A stretch of DNA of 64,000 nt from Candidatus Cloacimonadota bacterium (GTDB lineage Bacteria > Cloacimonadota > Cloacimonadia > Cloacimonadales > TCS61). The stretch's first letter is position 1; every line of letters begins with the position of its first letter. The notes under the pieces are model-generated. The model was given only the letters and a program-made list of their open reading frames with translations, was not told where the DNA came from and ran no database searches. The translations under genes and the position numbers were made by a program. Shown here piece after piece: positions 17,913 to 26,267 of the stretch. The stretch covers positions 62,001 to 126,000 of the forward strand of contig JASUTE010000001.1 of assembly GCA_030445745.1 (NCBI GenBank). Direction: 5' to 3'.

Positions 17913-17920
17913 GTTACCCC

Positions 17921-18205
17921 CTAATTCTTAGTAAGGATATTATATCGGATAATATTTTCGTTAAAACGATATTGTGTTTCCAGTTTATCGATATTTTGGG
18001 GATCAAATTCGAAATAGTTAACAAAATAGTAAGCATCAGTTTGCTTTTGAATTTCGTAGGCTAATTTCTGTTTGCCCCATTCATCAGAATTGCTGACTTC
18101 ACCGCCATTTTTATTGATAAAATCAACAATCTGTTGATTGATCTCATTAGCTTTATCTTCTGGTAAAGCTGGCGAGACCAATAACATACTTTCGTATTTT
18201 CTCAT
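17921..18205 (-). CDS. rpsF: 30S ribosomal protein S6
   Basis: A 94-residue S6 starting MRKYESMLLVSPALPEDKA and continuing with the conserved GKQKLAYEIQKQTDAYYFV and the C-terminal YRFNENIIRYNIL. It binds S18 on the small subunit. The ATG overlaps the pth stop (4 nt). Confidence 0.97.
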   Translation of the reverse strand: MRKYESMLLVSPALPEDKANEINQQIVDFINKNGGEVSNSDEWGKQKLAYEIQKQTDAYYFVNYFEFDPQNIDKLETQYRFNENIIRYNILTKN

Positions 18206-18801
18206 TTTACCTCCTTTGGTCTTGCGATTCTAAGCTGCTCGATTTGCTCAGAATAGGATTCTTTATTTCTGCTGAAAAAATTCAGCATTTCAGAAAAATC
18301 TTTTTCCAAATACTTTGCAATCAAAGTTTCTGAAAACTGTAATACAATTTCAAGTATTTTTTTTTCTGTTTGGGAAAAATTTCCCAAAACATGTTCTGTT
18401 AAAGAGCTATTTTCGGGAGCTCCTACTCCCAGGCGTAACCTTTTGAAATCTTTGCTACCCAATGTGCTAATGATAGATTTTAAACCATTATGTCCACCAC
18501 TTCCACCGGCTTGACGCAGGCGAATGATACCCAGTGGCAGGTTTATATCATCCATACACACTAAAATATCATCAAGTTTATATTTAGTCATAGCCGCAAG
18601 AACAGCTTGACCACTCAGGTTCATGTAGGTCTTTGGTTTTATGAAAATAGCTTCTTTAAAAATGAAATAATTATAATTTTTAGCTCGTCGTTCAGTTAAA
18701 CTGTATTTTTTTTTTATTTCATCTAGAAGCTGAAACCCAATATTATGGCGATTATTCCGATATTTGCGACCAGGATTGCCCAGACCTACTATCAGTTTCA
18801 T
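18202..18801 (-). CDS. pth: Peptidyl-tRNA hydrolase
   Basis: Pth frees tRNA from prematurely released peptidyl-tRNA. The 199-residue protein has GLGNPGRKYRNNRHNIGF (active-site His20), KTYMNLSGQAVLA, the catalytic Asp stretch CMDDINLPLGIIRLRQ and GGSGGHNGLKSI. It abuts rplY and overlaps rpsF. The ctc/rplY-pth pair is conserved in many bacteria. Confidence 0.97.
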   Translation of the reverse strand: MKLIVGLGNPGRKYRNNRHNIGFQLLDEIKKKYSLTERRAKNYNYFIFKEAIFIKPKTYMNLSGQAVLAAMTKYKLDDILVCMDDINLPLGIIRLRQAGGSGGHNGLKSIISTLGSKDFKRLRLGVGAPENSSLTEHVLGNFSQTEKKILEIVLQFSETLIAKYLEKDFSEMLNFFSRNKESYSEQIEQLRIARPKEVK

Positions 18802-19481
18802 TATTCTTGAGTTTCTTTTTCTTCTTCACTTTCCCCTTCACTAGTTTCTTCACCTTCAGTAGCTTCTTCGCCTTCAACTAATTCTTCACCTTCAATTTCT
18901 TCTTCCTCTTCGGTTTCTATAATTAGTTCGCTAGGTTCAGCAATAGTGAGAATAGTGGTTTCGGGTGACAAGTTCACGTCTATCTTATCGGGGTCGAATT
19001 CAAGATCGGCTACGTGGATAGAATCACCCATATCATATTTGGTTACATCTATTTGAATAGCATCTGGCACATCTTTTGGCAAGCAGGTTATCTGGATATT
19101 TCTAACTAGAAATTCCAAAACTCCACCTTTTTTAACTCCTTCAGATTCACCAATAAGCTGTACAGGAATATCGATAGTGATGGGTTTACCTTCCTGTAAT
19201 TCCATGAAATCGATATGGAGTATTTTCCTAGTTAAGGGATGCACTTGTTTTTCTCTGATAACCGTAGTATAATTATGATTATCTAAGTTTATATCGAAGA
19301 AAGCAACCTCTCCAATAGATTTTCTATAGATCTTAAAAAAATCTGCATCATTGATGCTAATTAGGATGCCATCTCTACCTTGGCCATAGATTATAGCTGG
19401 TATCTGACCTTCATTTCGAAGTTGTTTCAAATCAGATTTCTTTTTTGTAGTTCTTTTCTGAGCTTCTACCTTTAAGTTCAT
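18801..19481 (-). CDS. rplY: 50S ribosomal protein L25 (general stress protein Ctc type)
   Basis: A 226-residue two-domain L25/TL5/Ctc protein. It binds 5S rRNA through an N-terminal beta-barrel (RNEGQIPAIIYGQG; LTRKILHIDFMEL) and has a second beta domain (PVQLIGESEGVKKGGVLEF). The last 30 or so residues are almost only Glu, Gly, Thr and Ser in EEGE-like repeats, a common feature of the long form. It lies between prs and pth. Confidence 0.96.
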   Translation of the reverse strand: MNLKVEAQKRTTKKKSDLKQLRNEGQIPAIIYGQGRDGILISINDADFFKIYRKSIGEVAFFDINLDNHNYTTVIREKQVHPLTRKILHIDFMELQEGKPITIDIPVQLIGESEGVKKGGVLEFLVRNIQITCLPKDVPDAIQIDVTKYDMGDSIHVADLEFDPDKIDVNLSPETTILTIAEPSELIIETEEEEEIEGEELVEGEEATEGEETSEGESEEEKETQE

Positions 19482-19501
19482 TCTTTTCCTCCGTTAGTAA
19501 G

Positions 19502-20449
19502 CTATCTAAACAAGATACTGATAGACTCGTTTATGTGAATTTTTTTGATAACAATAGCAAGCAATTCGGCGATAGATAATTGCACTATCTTTTTGCATTT
19601 TTTCTGTTCTGTTGTTAGCGGAATAGAATCTGTGACAAACAATTTTTCGATAGGAGAGTTGTCTAAATTTTCTATAGCCTTCCCAGATAGAATGCCATGG
19701 GAACAGGCCGCATAAACCTTTTTTGCTCCCTTTTTCTTCAGGGTGTTTGCAATGCGGATTATGCTACCGCCAGTGTCGATGATGTCATCAAAAAGTAGCG
19801 CATTTTTATCTGTAACATCGCCAATAATATTAAGTATTTCCGCTTTATCTTCGTTAGCCACACGGCGCTTATCACCAATAGCCAAAGTGCAGTTCAGCCT
19901 AGCAGCCAGTTCTCTGGCACGATGTGTGCCTCCAGAATCTGGAGAGACCACAACTGTGTTTTTTAAATCCAAATTATCTCGGAAATAACGCGCAAAAATA
20001 GGTTGCGACGTGAGGTGATCCACAGGAATATTGAAAAAACCCTGTATCTGGTCAGAATGCAGATCTAGAGCTATCACTCTATCCGCACCGGCTGTAGTAA
20101 TAAGATCTGCTACTAATTTTGCCGTAATAGGAACACGCGGCTGATCTTTTTTATCGGACCGCGCATAGGCAAAATAGGGAATAACGCAATTTACTCGCTC
20201 TGCCGACGCCCTTTTTAAGGCATCAACCATTATTAAAAGTTCCATCAAGTTGTCGTTTACTGGTCTGCAAGTAGGCTGAATTATGTAGCAATCAGCTCCA
20301 CGTACGTTTTCGTTTATTTTAACGAAAGTATTATCGTTGGAAAACTTGAAAACTTCAGCTTCGCTAAGTGGTGTTCCTGCAAATTTAGCTACTTCAGCAG
20401 ACAAGGTTTTATTAGCGTTTCCGGTGAATATTTTTAAGCGGGAATACAT
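19502..20449 (-). CDS. prs: Ribose-phosphate pyrophosphokinase (PRPP synthase)
   Basis: Prs makes PRPP from ribose 5-phosphate and ATP for nucleotide, His and Trp synthesis. The 315-residue enzyme has the class I features: FSNDNTFVKINENVRGADCY, the YARSDKKDQPRVPITAKL flexible region, VVVSPDSGGTHRARELA, and the PRPP-binding loop LFDDIIDTGGSI. It follows spoVG by 7 nt, as in the Firmicutes spoVG-glmU-prs-ctc order (glmU is absent here). Confidence 0.97.
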   Translation of the reverse strand: MYSRLKIFTGNANKTLSAEVAKFAGTPLSEAEVFKFSNDNTFVKINENVRGADCYIIQPTCRPVNDNLMELLIMVDALKRASAERVNCVIPYFAYARSDKKDQPRVPITAKLVADLITTAGADRVIALDLHSDQIQGFFNIPVDHLTSQPIFARYFRDNLDLKNTVVVSPDSGGTHRARELAARLNCTLAIGDKRRVANEDKAEILNIIGDVTDKNALLFDDIIDTGGSIIRIANTLKKKGAKKVYAACSHGILSGKAIENLDNSPIEKLFVTDSIPLTTEQKKCKKIVQLSIAELLAIVIKKIHINESISILFR

Positions 20450-20456
20450 TTTCTAT

Positions 20457-20798
20457 TTAAAGTTCTTCACTTTCTTCCGCATACTCATTAGTTTTTTCTT
20501 GGGCTTCTTCCTCGCGAGTTTCTGCGGCAGTTAAAGCTTCAGAAAGGGTTTCCTTGTATTTTGCTATGATAGTATCTTCTACCAAGCGGCGTGTTTCTGT
20601 ATTGATTGGATGAGCAATATCACGGTATTCTCCACTAGCTACTTTTCTACTAGGCATAGCTACAAATAAACCGTTGTTACCTTCGATAACCTTGATGTTT
20701 CTTATGATGAATGCATCATCGATTACCATGTTTACGAAAGCTTTTAGTTGATTTTGATTTCCTTCTCTGATAAATACTTTTACATCAGTAATGTTCAT
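20457..20798 (-). CDS. spoVG: SpoVG family regulator
   Basis: A 113-residue SpoVG homologue, beginning MNITDVKVFIREGNQNQLKA with the conserved GLFVAMPSRK and DIAHPINTETR. SpoVG proteins bind DNA and RNA and affect division, capsule and virulence genes in Firmicutes and spirochaetes. The C-terminal 30 residues are Glu-rich. The start overlaps the ispE stop, so the two are coupled. Sporulation is not implied. Confidence 0.95.
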   Translation of the reverse strand: MNITDVKVFIREGNQNQLKAFVNMVIDDAFIIRNIKVIEGNNGLFVAMPSRKVASGEYRDIAHPINTETRRLVEDTIIAKYKETLSEALTAAETREEEAQEKTNEYAEESEEL

Positions 20799-21639
20799 TT
20801 TGTACTCCTTTGGTTTTTGTTATGTAATTCCAATAGTTTTGCTTGGAATAGTGTTGCGCTAATTTTTCTGCGGTTTTTCTGTCGGGACAAAAAGCTATCA
20901 TAGTGGCTCCGCTACCAGAAAGAATAGCTTTATTAGCCCCGTTTTCCTCTAAAAAATTCAATTCTCTGTCGATCACAGCAAATTTCTGGCGTATACCCAC
21001 TTCTAATTTATTAAAACAGGTTTCTGGGTTAAATGTACTTTTAAAAAAATCCCAATCCCTATTTTCTCCGTTTAACTCTACCAATTCGTAGGCAGTTTTG
21101 CTACTTATGGCAAAGCCAGGATTTATTAGAAGTATATTCTCTATTTCTAAATTGGAAAGTGGAGTTATCTGTTCTCCGCGATCTTCACCTAAACAAGTTC
21201 CACCTTGCAAAAAGAAGTTGATATCACTACCGAATTTAGCTGCAATTTCATGTTGCTGCTTAGGGGTAAGTTGCAGCTGCCATAGTTCGGATAATGCTTT
21301 GATAGTGGTGGCTGCGTTACTGCTGCCTCCGCCTAAACCAGCTGAGATTGGTATATTCTTCTCTAAGGTTATCTCCACACCTCTTTGCACATTATATTTC
21401 TGTTTTATAAAGAACGCTATCTTGTATACCAAATTCTCTTTATTATTTAGAGAATCCAGGTTGGACAAAATTTTTATACTATCTTTTTCTGTCAAAGTAA
21501 AATTTATAAGGTCACAGAGCTCCAATTCTGTGAAAACTGTTCTTATTTCATGAAATCCATTACTCTTTTCCCTTAAAACATCGAGGAAAAGATTGATTTT
21601 AGCTGGACTTTTTAGGCAAAGCTCCGTCTTTTTTCTCAT
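20785..21639 (-). CDS. ispE: 4-diphosphocytidyl-2-C-methyl-D-erythritol kinase
   Basis: IspE phosphorylates CDP-ME in the MEP pathway. GHMP-kinase motifs are visible: SPAKINLFLDV near the start, the ATP loop PISAGLGGGSSNAA, and the C-terminal ILSGSGATMIAFC. The open frame extends to 21714, but the extra N-terminal residues are only the out-of-frame shadow of the tyrosine run of the Wzc-like gene. I place the start at the ATG at 21639 (MRKKTELCLKSP); an ATG at 21651 is the alternative. Either way the gene overlaps the upstream gene by about 40-50 nt, so it probably relies on translational coupling. Confidence 0.93.
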   Translation of the reverse strand: MRKKTELCLKSPAKINLFLDVLREKSNGFHEIRTVFTELELCDLINFTLTEKDSIKILSNLDSLNNKENLVYKIAFFIKQKYNVQRGVEITLEKNIPISAGLGGGSSNAATTIKALSELWQLQLTPKQQHEIAAKFGSDINFFLQGGTCLGEDRGEQITPLSNLEIENILLINPGFAISSKTAYELVELNGENRDWDFFKSTFNPETCFNKLEVGIRQKFAVIDRELNFLEENGANKAILSGSGATMIAFCPDRKTAEKLAQHYSKQNYWNYITKTKGVQNEHY

Positions 21640-23878
21640 CTTCCTTACCATAGTAGTAATAATAGTAGTAGTTATATTCATAGCTACTGTAGTACTTTTG
21701 AGGATGTATACCATTTATGATAGCACCGGTGAAATCGGAATCTACATTGTCCAATATCTCTTTTATTCTTTTTATCACTATCTTATCTGCTTGATTTATT
21801 CTTACAGCCAAAGCCCTTAAATCTACTTTTTTAGCTAAAATTATTGAATCTGTAACAGCCATAGTAGGTGGTGTATCCAGCAGAATGTAATCATATTTTT
21901 GTTTTAAGATATCCAAAACTTCGTCCATATGGCTGGAAGCAATTAGTTCGGAAGGGTTCGGTGGTATAAAACCCGATGTAATTATATCTAAGTTATCAAT
22001 TTTTGTTTTCTTTATAAATGTCTCCAGTGCTTTATCATGATCATAAAGGAAATCGCTGATACCTTCATTTTTTTCCAAATCGAATATTTTGTGTTGCATC
22101 GGACGGCGTAAATCCAGGTCAACCAAAATAACTTTCTTATCCATTTGAGAAAGTGCAACAGCTAAGTTGGAAATAATCGTAGATTTACCTTCTTTGGGAC
22201 CTGAACTGGTTACTAGTAAAGAAAGTGGTTGGTCCTTTTTCTTTTTGGCAACAATATTTGTACGCAGCATGCGGAATGATTCCGAGATAGATGATTTGGG
22301 TGCGTAATTTGTTATAAGTTTGCTTTCAACTTGTTGTTTTATTTGTTTTAATTCTTCTTTTTCCTTATCTGTTGCGTTTTTTATCTGCTTTTCTAAGTAA
22401 TCAATATCGGAATCATGCACTCTAATAAAGGGAATTGTTCCTAAAATTGGCAACGAAACATAATTTCTTACATCATCGAAGGTTCTTATTTTGCTGTCCA
22501 GTGAGTGTAGCAGGAAGGAAGAACCAATTCCGCCACCTAAGCCCAAAACAATTGCAATTAGCAGGTTCATTTTTTTATTTGGTTTTATTGGAGCTCCAGG
22601 AAGTTGGGCTTCTTCCACGATACGTATTTTACCCATTTTAGATTTTTCTGCAATTCTTGCTTCTTCAAATTTCTCGTTCAGCATAGTATAAGTTTTTTCA
22701 TTAATTCTATTATTTCTTTCCAGGCGGGCAAGTTCAATTTCGGCATCTGGTAGTAAAGAAAGTTGTCTATTATATTGTTCTACACTTTTACGTAGATTTT
22801 CTACCTTCGATTCAGCAATATTTTTTTCTACTCGAGCCTTCGAAATACTAGAAATTAGGTCTGCTCGATAAACCAATGGGTCGGCAGTACCAGCTTTTAC
22901 ATTCGTAGTTTTTTGTATTTCTTCGTTAAGCTGTCTTTTAGCGTTATCTATTTGATTTTTTAAAGCAACCAATTCGGGATGGTCTGGGGAGTAAGATGGT
23001 TTGCTAAGTAAGTTCAAATATTTTGACTGGTTTGTAACAATTTCCCGGCGCAATTGTTCCAAAAGTGGAGTGGTAATTATCGAATTGACGTCACTCAGAA
23101 GTTTATCTTGATCAGAAAGTTCGCTAGTAAGAAAATCTAGTCTGTTTTTGGCAACTGCATACTCGGTTTCTGCTTCTGAAAGCAATAATTCCAATTCGGC
23201 AGATTGCTCTATTATCTGGGTGGTTTCCTCCGAGAGCATCGAGATACCTTTGTCTATCTTATAGGAACGTAAATCTTCTTCGGAATTACGCAGGCGTCTT
23301 TCAGTTTCATCTAATCTGTTTTCCAAAAATTCTCGAACATTTTTGAATTCAATTCGAGCGTATTCATTATCCTTGTTTTGTAAACCCAAAGCTAAAGCAT
23401 TTGCTACTAATTTGGCTTCTCCTGGGTGAGTCGATTCGTAACTTATTTTGATTATATCGGTTTCGCGCTGTGATTCAACTGCTAGTTTTTCTTTTATCGC
23501 ACCTATCGGGCTAAATTTATCTGGCTCTTCATGATTTGCTGGATTCAAGGGTATTTCTGGATAGATCTCTGAATTTTGTATAATACTATAAGCGGCTTCT
23601 AATACCGGTCTGCTTTTCAGGATCTCGATATAATTGTTTATCGAAGTTGCTTTGTTAGCCATGGAAGAAAATAGCAGATTTTCTGAGGATTTTTCTTCCA
23701 ACATTATAGTAGATGATGCTGAATAAATTTTGGGAGAGTGAAAAGTATATATAACAGTAGCAGCAACTACTAAAACAAATATTGCTATTATAAGCCATTT
23801 ATAACGGCTAATTATATGTAGATAGTCGGTTAATTTTATCTCTTGCTCTTCAGTTTGTTCATAAAATTGATCTTGCAT
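21599..23878 (-). CDS. Wzc-like polysaccharide co-polymerase with C-terminal BY-kinase
   Basis: A 759-residue inner-membrane protein of the PCP-2a type. A Wzz-like domain spans two transmembrane helices (about 27-48 and 436-462) with a long coiled-coil periplasmic part. The cytoplasmic tyrosine kinase has Walker A GPKEGKST (560-567), Walker A' LVDLDLRRP (585-593) and Walker B YILLDTPP (664-671). The C-terminus has 11 tyrosines in 15 residues (729-743), including seven in a row: the autophosphorylation cluster. Such proteins control export and chain length of capsule or exopolysaccharide. It sits with an SLBB protein and, two genes on, a C25 peptidase/PorV pair. Confidence 0.93.
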   Translation of the reverse strand: MQDQFYEQTEEQEIKLTDYLHIISRYKWLIIAIFVLVVAATVIYTFHSPKIYSASSTIMLEEKSSENLLFSSMANKATSINNYIEILKSRPVLEAAYSIIQNSEIYPEIPLNPANHEEPDKFSPIGAIKEKLAVESQRETDIIKISYESTHPGEAKLVANALALGLQNKDNEYARIEFKNVREFLENRLDETERRLRNSEEDLRSYKIDKGISMLSEETTQIIEQSAELELLLSEAETEYAVAKNRLDFLTSELSDQDKLLSDVNSIITTPLLEQLRREIVTNQSKYLNLLSKPSYSPDHPELVALKNQIDNAKRQLNEEIQKTTNVKAGTADPLVYRADLISSISKARVEKNIAESKVENLRKSVEQYNRQLSLLPDAEIELARLERNNRINEKTYTMLNEKFEEARIAEKSKMGKIRIVEEAQLPGAPIKPNKKMNLLIAIVLGLGGGIGSSFLLHSLDSKIRTFDDVRNYVSLPILGTIPFIRVHDSDIDYLEKQIKNATDKEKEELKQIKQQVESKLITNYAPKSSISESFRMLRTNIVAKKKKDQPLSLLVTSSGPKEGKSTIISNLAVALSQMDKKVILVDLDLRRPMQHKIFDLEKNEGISDFLYDHDKALETFIKKTKIDNLDIITSGFIPPNPSELIASSHMDEVLDILKQKYDYILLDTPPTMAVTDSIILAKKVDLRALAVRINQADKIVIKRIKEILDNVDSDFTGAIINGIHPQKYYSSYEYNYYYYYYYGKEDEKKDGALPKKSS

Positions 23879-23887
23879 AATACCTCG

Positions 23888-24370
23888 CTATAGATTCGAA
23901 ATGGTTAAGTACATACTAAGAAAAATAGCTATATTAGATAGAAAATCTGCCCATCTGGTAAAGGCATAAAAAACAGTGCCTGACACTATAATTGTATCAC
24001 CGGGTTGTAAAGTGGGAATCAGATTATCATTGGCGGTTTCCATATAATCCTTCAAGTCTACCAAAATTACCTCTTCACCTTCTTCTGTGGAACGAACTAT
24101 TCTTACCTTGGAAAGTTTGGCATCTTCGGTAGGGCCATTTGCTAGAGATAATAGAGTAAGTAAATCAGTATCATCAGGCACAATGTAGAGTCCAGGTTTC
24201 CTTACTTGTCCCCAAATATAGGTTTTTATTTTTAGTTGATCAGCTTCTTGCAAGGTTCCGCTATATAAGTAGGCTGAACCAGGCGCAAAAGAAGAACTGG
24301 GGGCAGTGTCCTGACAAATAGCAACTGTGGCTATGCTTAATAAAAATAATATAATTAAAATTCTTTTCAT
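23888..24370 (-). CDS. Periplasmic SLBB-domain protein, short Wza-like
   Basis: A 160-residue protein with a signal peptide (1-19), one SLBB-like domain (about 45-130; IWGQVRKPGLYIVPDD, LLTLLSLANGPTED, LQPGDTIIVSG) and a C-terminal hydrophobic segment (about 143-158). SLBB domains line Wza-type polysaccharide export channels. It lacks the N-terminal PES domain of full Wza, so it may be a channel partner rather than the channel. It lies 10 nt from the Wzc-like gene and is likely co-expressed. Confidence 0.8.
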   Translation of the reverse strand: MKRILIILFLLSIATVAICQDTAPSSSFAPGSAYLYSGTLQEADQLKIKTYIWGQVRKPGLYIVPDDTDLLTLLSLANGPTEDAKLSKVRIVRSTEEGEEVILVDLKDYMETANDNLIPTLQPGDTIIVSGTVFYAFTRWADFLSNIAIFLSMYLTISNL

Positions 24371-24425
24371 TTTAACTCCCTTAATTTTACCAAAAATTAT
24401 CAGAATAGATTTAGGTCAAGCAAAT

Positions 24426-25223
24426 TTATTGCTCGGTTATTCTTATCGTATATACATGCGATTCCGAACCAGAATGAATGGTATATTGAGTGCCATTAAC
24501 TTCCTCATCCAAGGTGTTGCCAAAAGCATCTACTCGCCAATAGATTGTATTGTAAGAAGTTAGCTCAGGGCCTTCATATAAAACTTCATAATTAGCACCT
24601 CCAGGGTGGTCTGTAGGTTGAAAAGCCCATAATAAATCGTAGTTGCCATCAAATACAAGTAATCTATACTCTATTACCTCAGCATTTTCATTCCATTGGA
24701 AATAGAGCTCATCACCTGCAGTGTAATTATAACCATCAAAAGGTGCCAGTAGCTCTGGTTTTTGTAGTAATTTATAGCAAGTGGTATCGGAGATACTGAA
24801 ATTACCTGATGTATCGTATACCTTGATGTAATAAAACCATTTTTTGTTGATTGATGGATCGTAATTAGCAAATTGGTCGAAATAGTAATTTTGCGTAGAA
24901 TAGGCTACAGAATCGATCTTAATAGCTTCATTTTCTTGTAAATTAAATCTGTAAATCTGTAAATAATCAATATCGTCATCGGTAAAAGTTTCCCACTGAA
25001 TTTTTATCCAGTCATCTTCCGGGACGGCATCGATACCGTTGTTTTCGTAACCCACATTGTTACAATAGTTTATTATATTTTCTCCATGAAGATCGCCGCT
25101 ATCGCCCAAATGAGGTACCATTACGGGCTGTTGAGGCGGAGTGTTGTCGCTGCCCAAAGTTTCTTCACCAGCACAGGCAAATAGTAGCAAGGCTAATATT
25201 CCCCCCAAAATATAGAATTTCAT
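24426..25223 (-). CDS. Lipoprotein with FN3-like domains
   Basis: A 265-residue lipoprotein (lipobox LLFAC, Cys17) followed by a Thr/Pro-rich linker (DNTPPQQPVMVPHLGDSGD). Two beta-sandwich repeats with FN3 character follow (IKIQWETFTDDDIDYLQIYR and LYFQWNENAEVIEYRLLVFD). No catalytic signature is visible. It lies in the C25 peptidase-PorV-lipoprotein-SLBB-Wzc block, so it may be an envelope accessory of that block. Confidence 0.65.
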   Translation of the reverse strand: MKFYILGGILALLLFACAGEETLGSDNTPPQQPVMVPHLGDSGDLHGENIINYCNNVGYENNGIDAVPEDDWIKIQWETFTDDDIDYLQIYRFNLQENEAIKIDSVAYSTQNYYFDQFANYDPSINKKWFYYIKVYDTSGNFSISDTTCYKLLQKPELLAPFDGYNYTAGDELYFQWNENAEVIEYRLLVFDGNYDLLWAFQPTDHPGGANYEVLYEGPELTSYNTIYWRVDAFGNTLDEEVNGTQYTIHSGSESHVYTIRITEQ

Positions 25224-25232
25224 ATCTACCCC

Positions 25233-26258
25233 TTAAAAGTTTATTCTTAATCCCACTCTATTTGTGTTGCCTAAATTATTTGTTAAAAAGGCATAATCTA
25301 TTTCAAAATCATAAATATTTATACTTAAGCCCGCAGAAAAATTATCGCTTTCATCACTATTTACGTTGTAGTAGCCAAATCGAAGAGAGACTAATTTATT
25401 ATAATTGAATTCAAGTCCGTAATGATGAGTTCTACCATAAGCGTAATCGGTATCTTTACTTAAAATTATTTCACTTTTCCAGCTGGGAATTGTTTGGAAG
25501 TATGCTAAGCCTAATTTGGTATTGAACAGAATCTCATCTTCGTGTTTCGATTCTGTGTCCCAACTTATTGTGGTTCCACCCAAATTTTGAACATTAACTG
25601 CAAATGCGAAATCACCAAACCAGTCTATGTCTAAAATAGTGGCTAAGTCGGTTTTTCCTAAATAGGAAAAATCGTAGCCAATCCCGGTACCGATATTATC
25701 CATCATCTCGCGTCTTATATATTTCACATTAGTTCCTAGATACATATCGAAAGGAATTTCGAAAAATACCCAACCAAGATTTAAATCGTAGTGAATATGC
25801 TTGGCAAAACCAAACTGGAACAGGTCGTCTGCACTGGTGAAATTACCATCGGGCACAGCAGGCAATTGCAACTCTGGATCGGTAGCTCTTTGGTCTACAG
25901 TGGTACCCACTAGATAATTTTCTTTGTATATGGGTATATCGTCCACAGTTAAACGTGTCCAATTCACACCTAATGTTACTCCATTTGGCAGGGGTTGGCA
26001 GTAGCTAAAGTTGTCGTATTTTGCCAAGTTTTCATATAAGAAGGCACGCATCACTTCTATTTGTGCTTCTCTGATTTGAGCCAGCCCGGCAGCGTTCCAG
26101 TAGATGGCTGCACCATCATCGGCAATAGCACTATAAGCGCCAGCAAGGCCTAAAGCACGCACACCTGCTCCTATTGCCATAAAATCTCCAGCATATCTTG
26201 TGGCTGCTAAACTACAGAATATTATTACCGATAAAATAGTTAATATTGCTTTTTTCAT
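25233..26258 (-). CDS. PorV-like outer membrane beta-barrel (PorV/PorQ family)
   Basis: A 341-residue outer-membrane barrel with signal peptide (1-18), the family start AIGAGVRALGLAGAYSAIADDGAAIYWNAAGLAQI, and an alternating-strand pattern to a terminal phenylalanine (GLRINF). It is the fuller of two family members here. PorV of Bacteroidota holds type IX substrates and carries them to the attachment complex. This gene begins 9 nt after a C25 peptidase gene, an arrangement like porU-porV in Porphyromonas. PorV itself is a reasonable guess, but another carrier such as PorQ is possible. Confidence 0.8.
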   Translation of the reverse strand: MKKAILTILSVIIFCSLAATRYAGDFMAIGAGVRALGLAGAYSAIADDGAAIYWNAAGLAQIREAQIEVMRAFLYENLAKYDNFSYCQPLPNGVTLGVNWTRLTVDDIPIYKENYLVGTTVDQRATDPELQLPAVPDGNFTSADDLFQFGFAKHIHYDLNLGWVFFEIPFDMYLGTNVKYIRREMMDNIGTGIGYDFSYLGKTDLATILDIDWFGDFAFAVNVQNLGGTTISWDTESKHEDEILFNTKLGLAYFQTIPSWKSEIILSKDTDYAYGRTHHYGLEFNYNKLVSLRFGYYNVNSDESDNFSAGLSINIYDFEIDYAFLTNNLGNTNRVGLRINF

Positions 26259-26267
26259 AAAAATATC

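Noticed and set aside
21640-21714. N-terminal extension of IspE
   Set aside because: The extra residues are the out-of-frame reading of the Wzc tyrosine codons; IspE homology starts at 21639.
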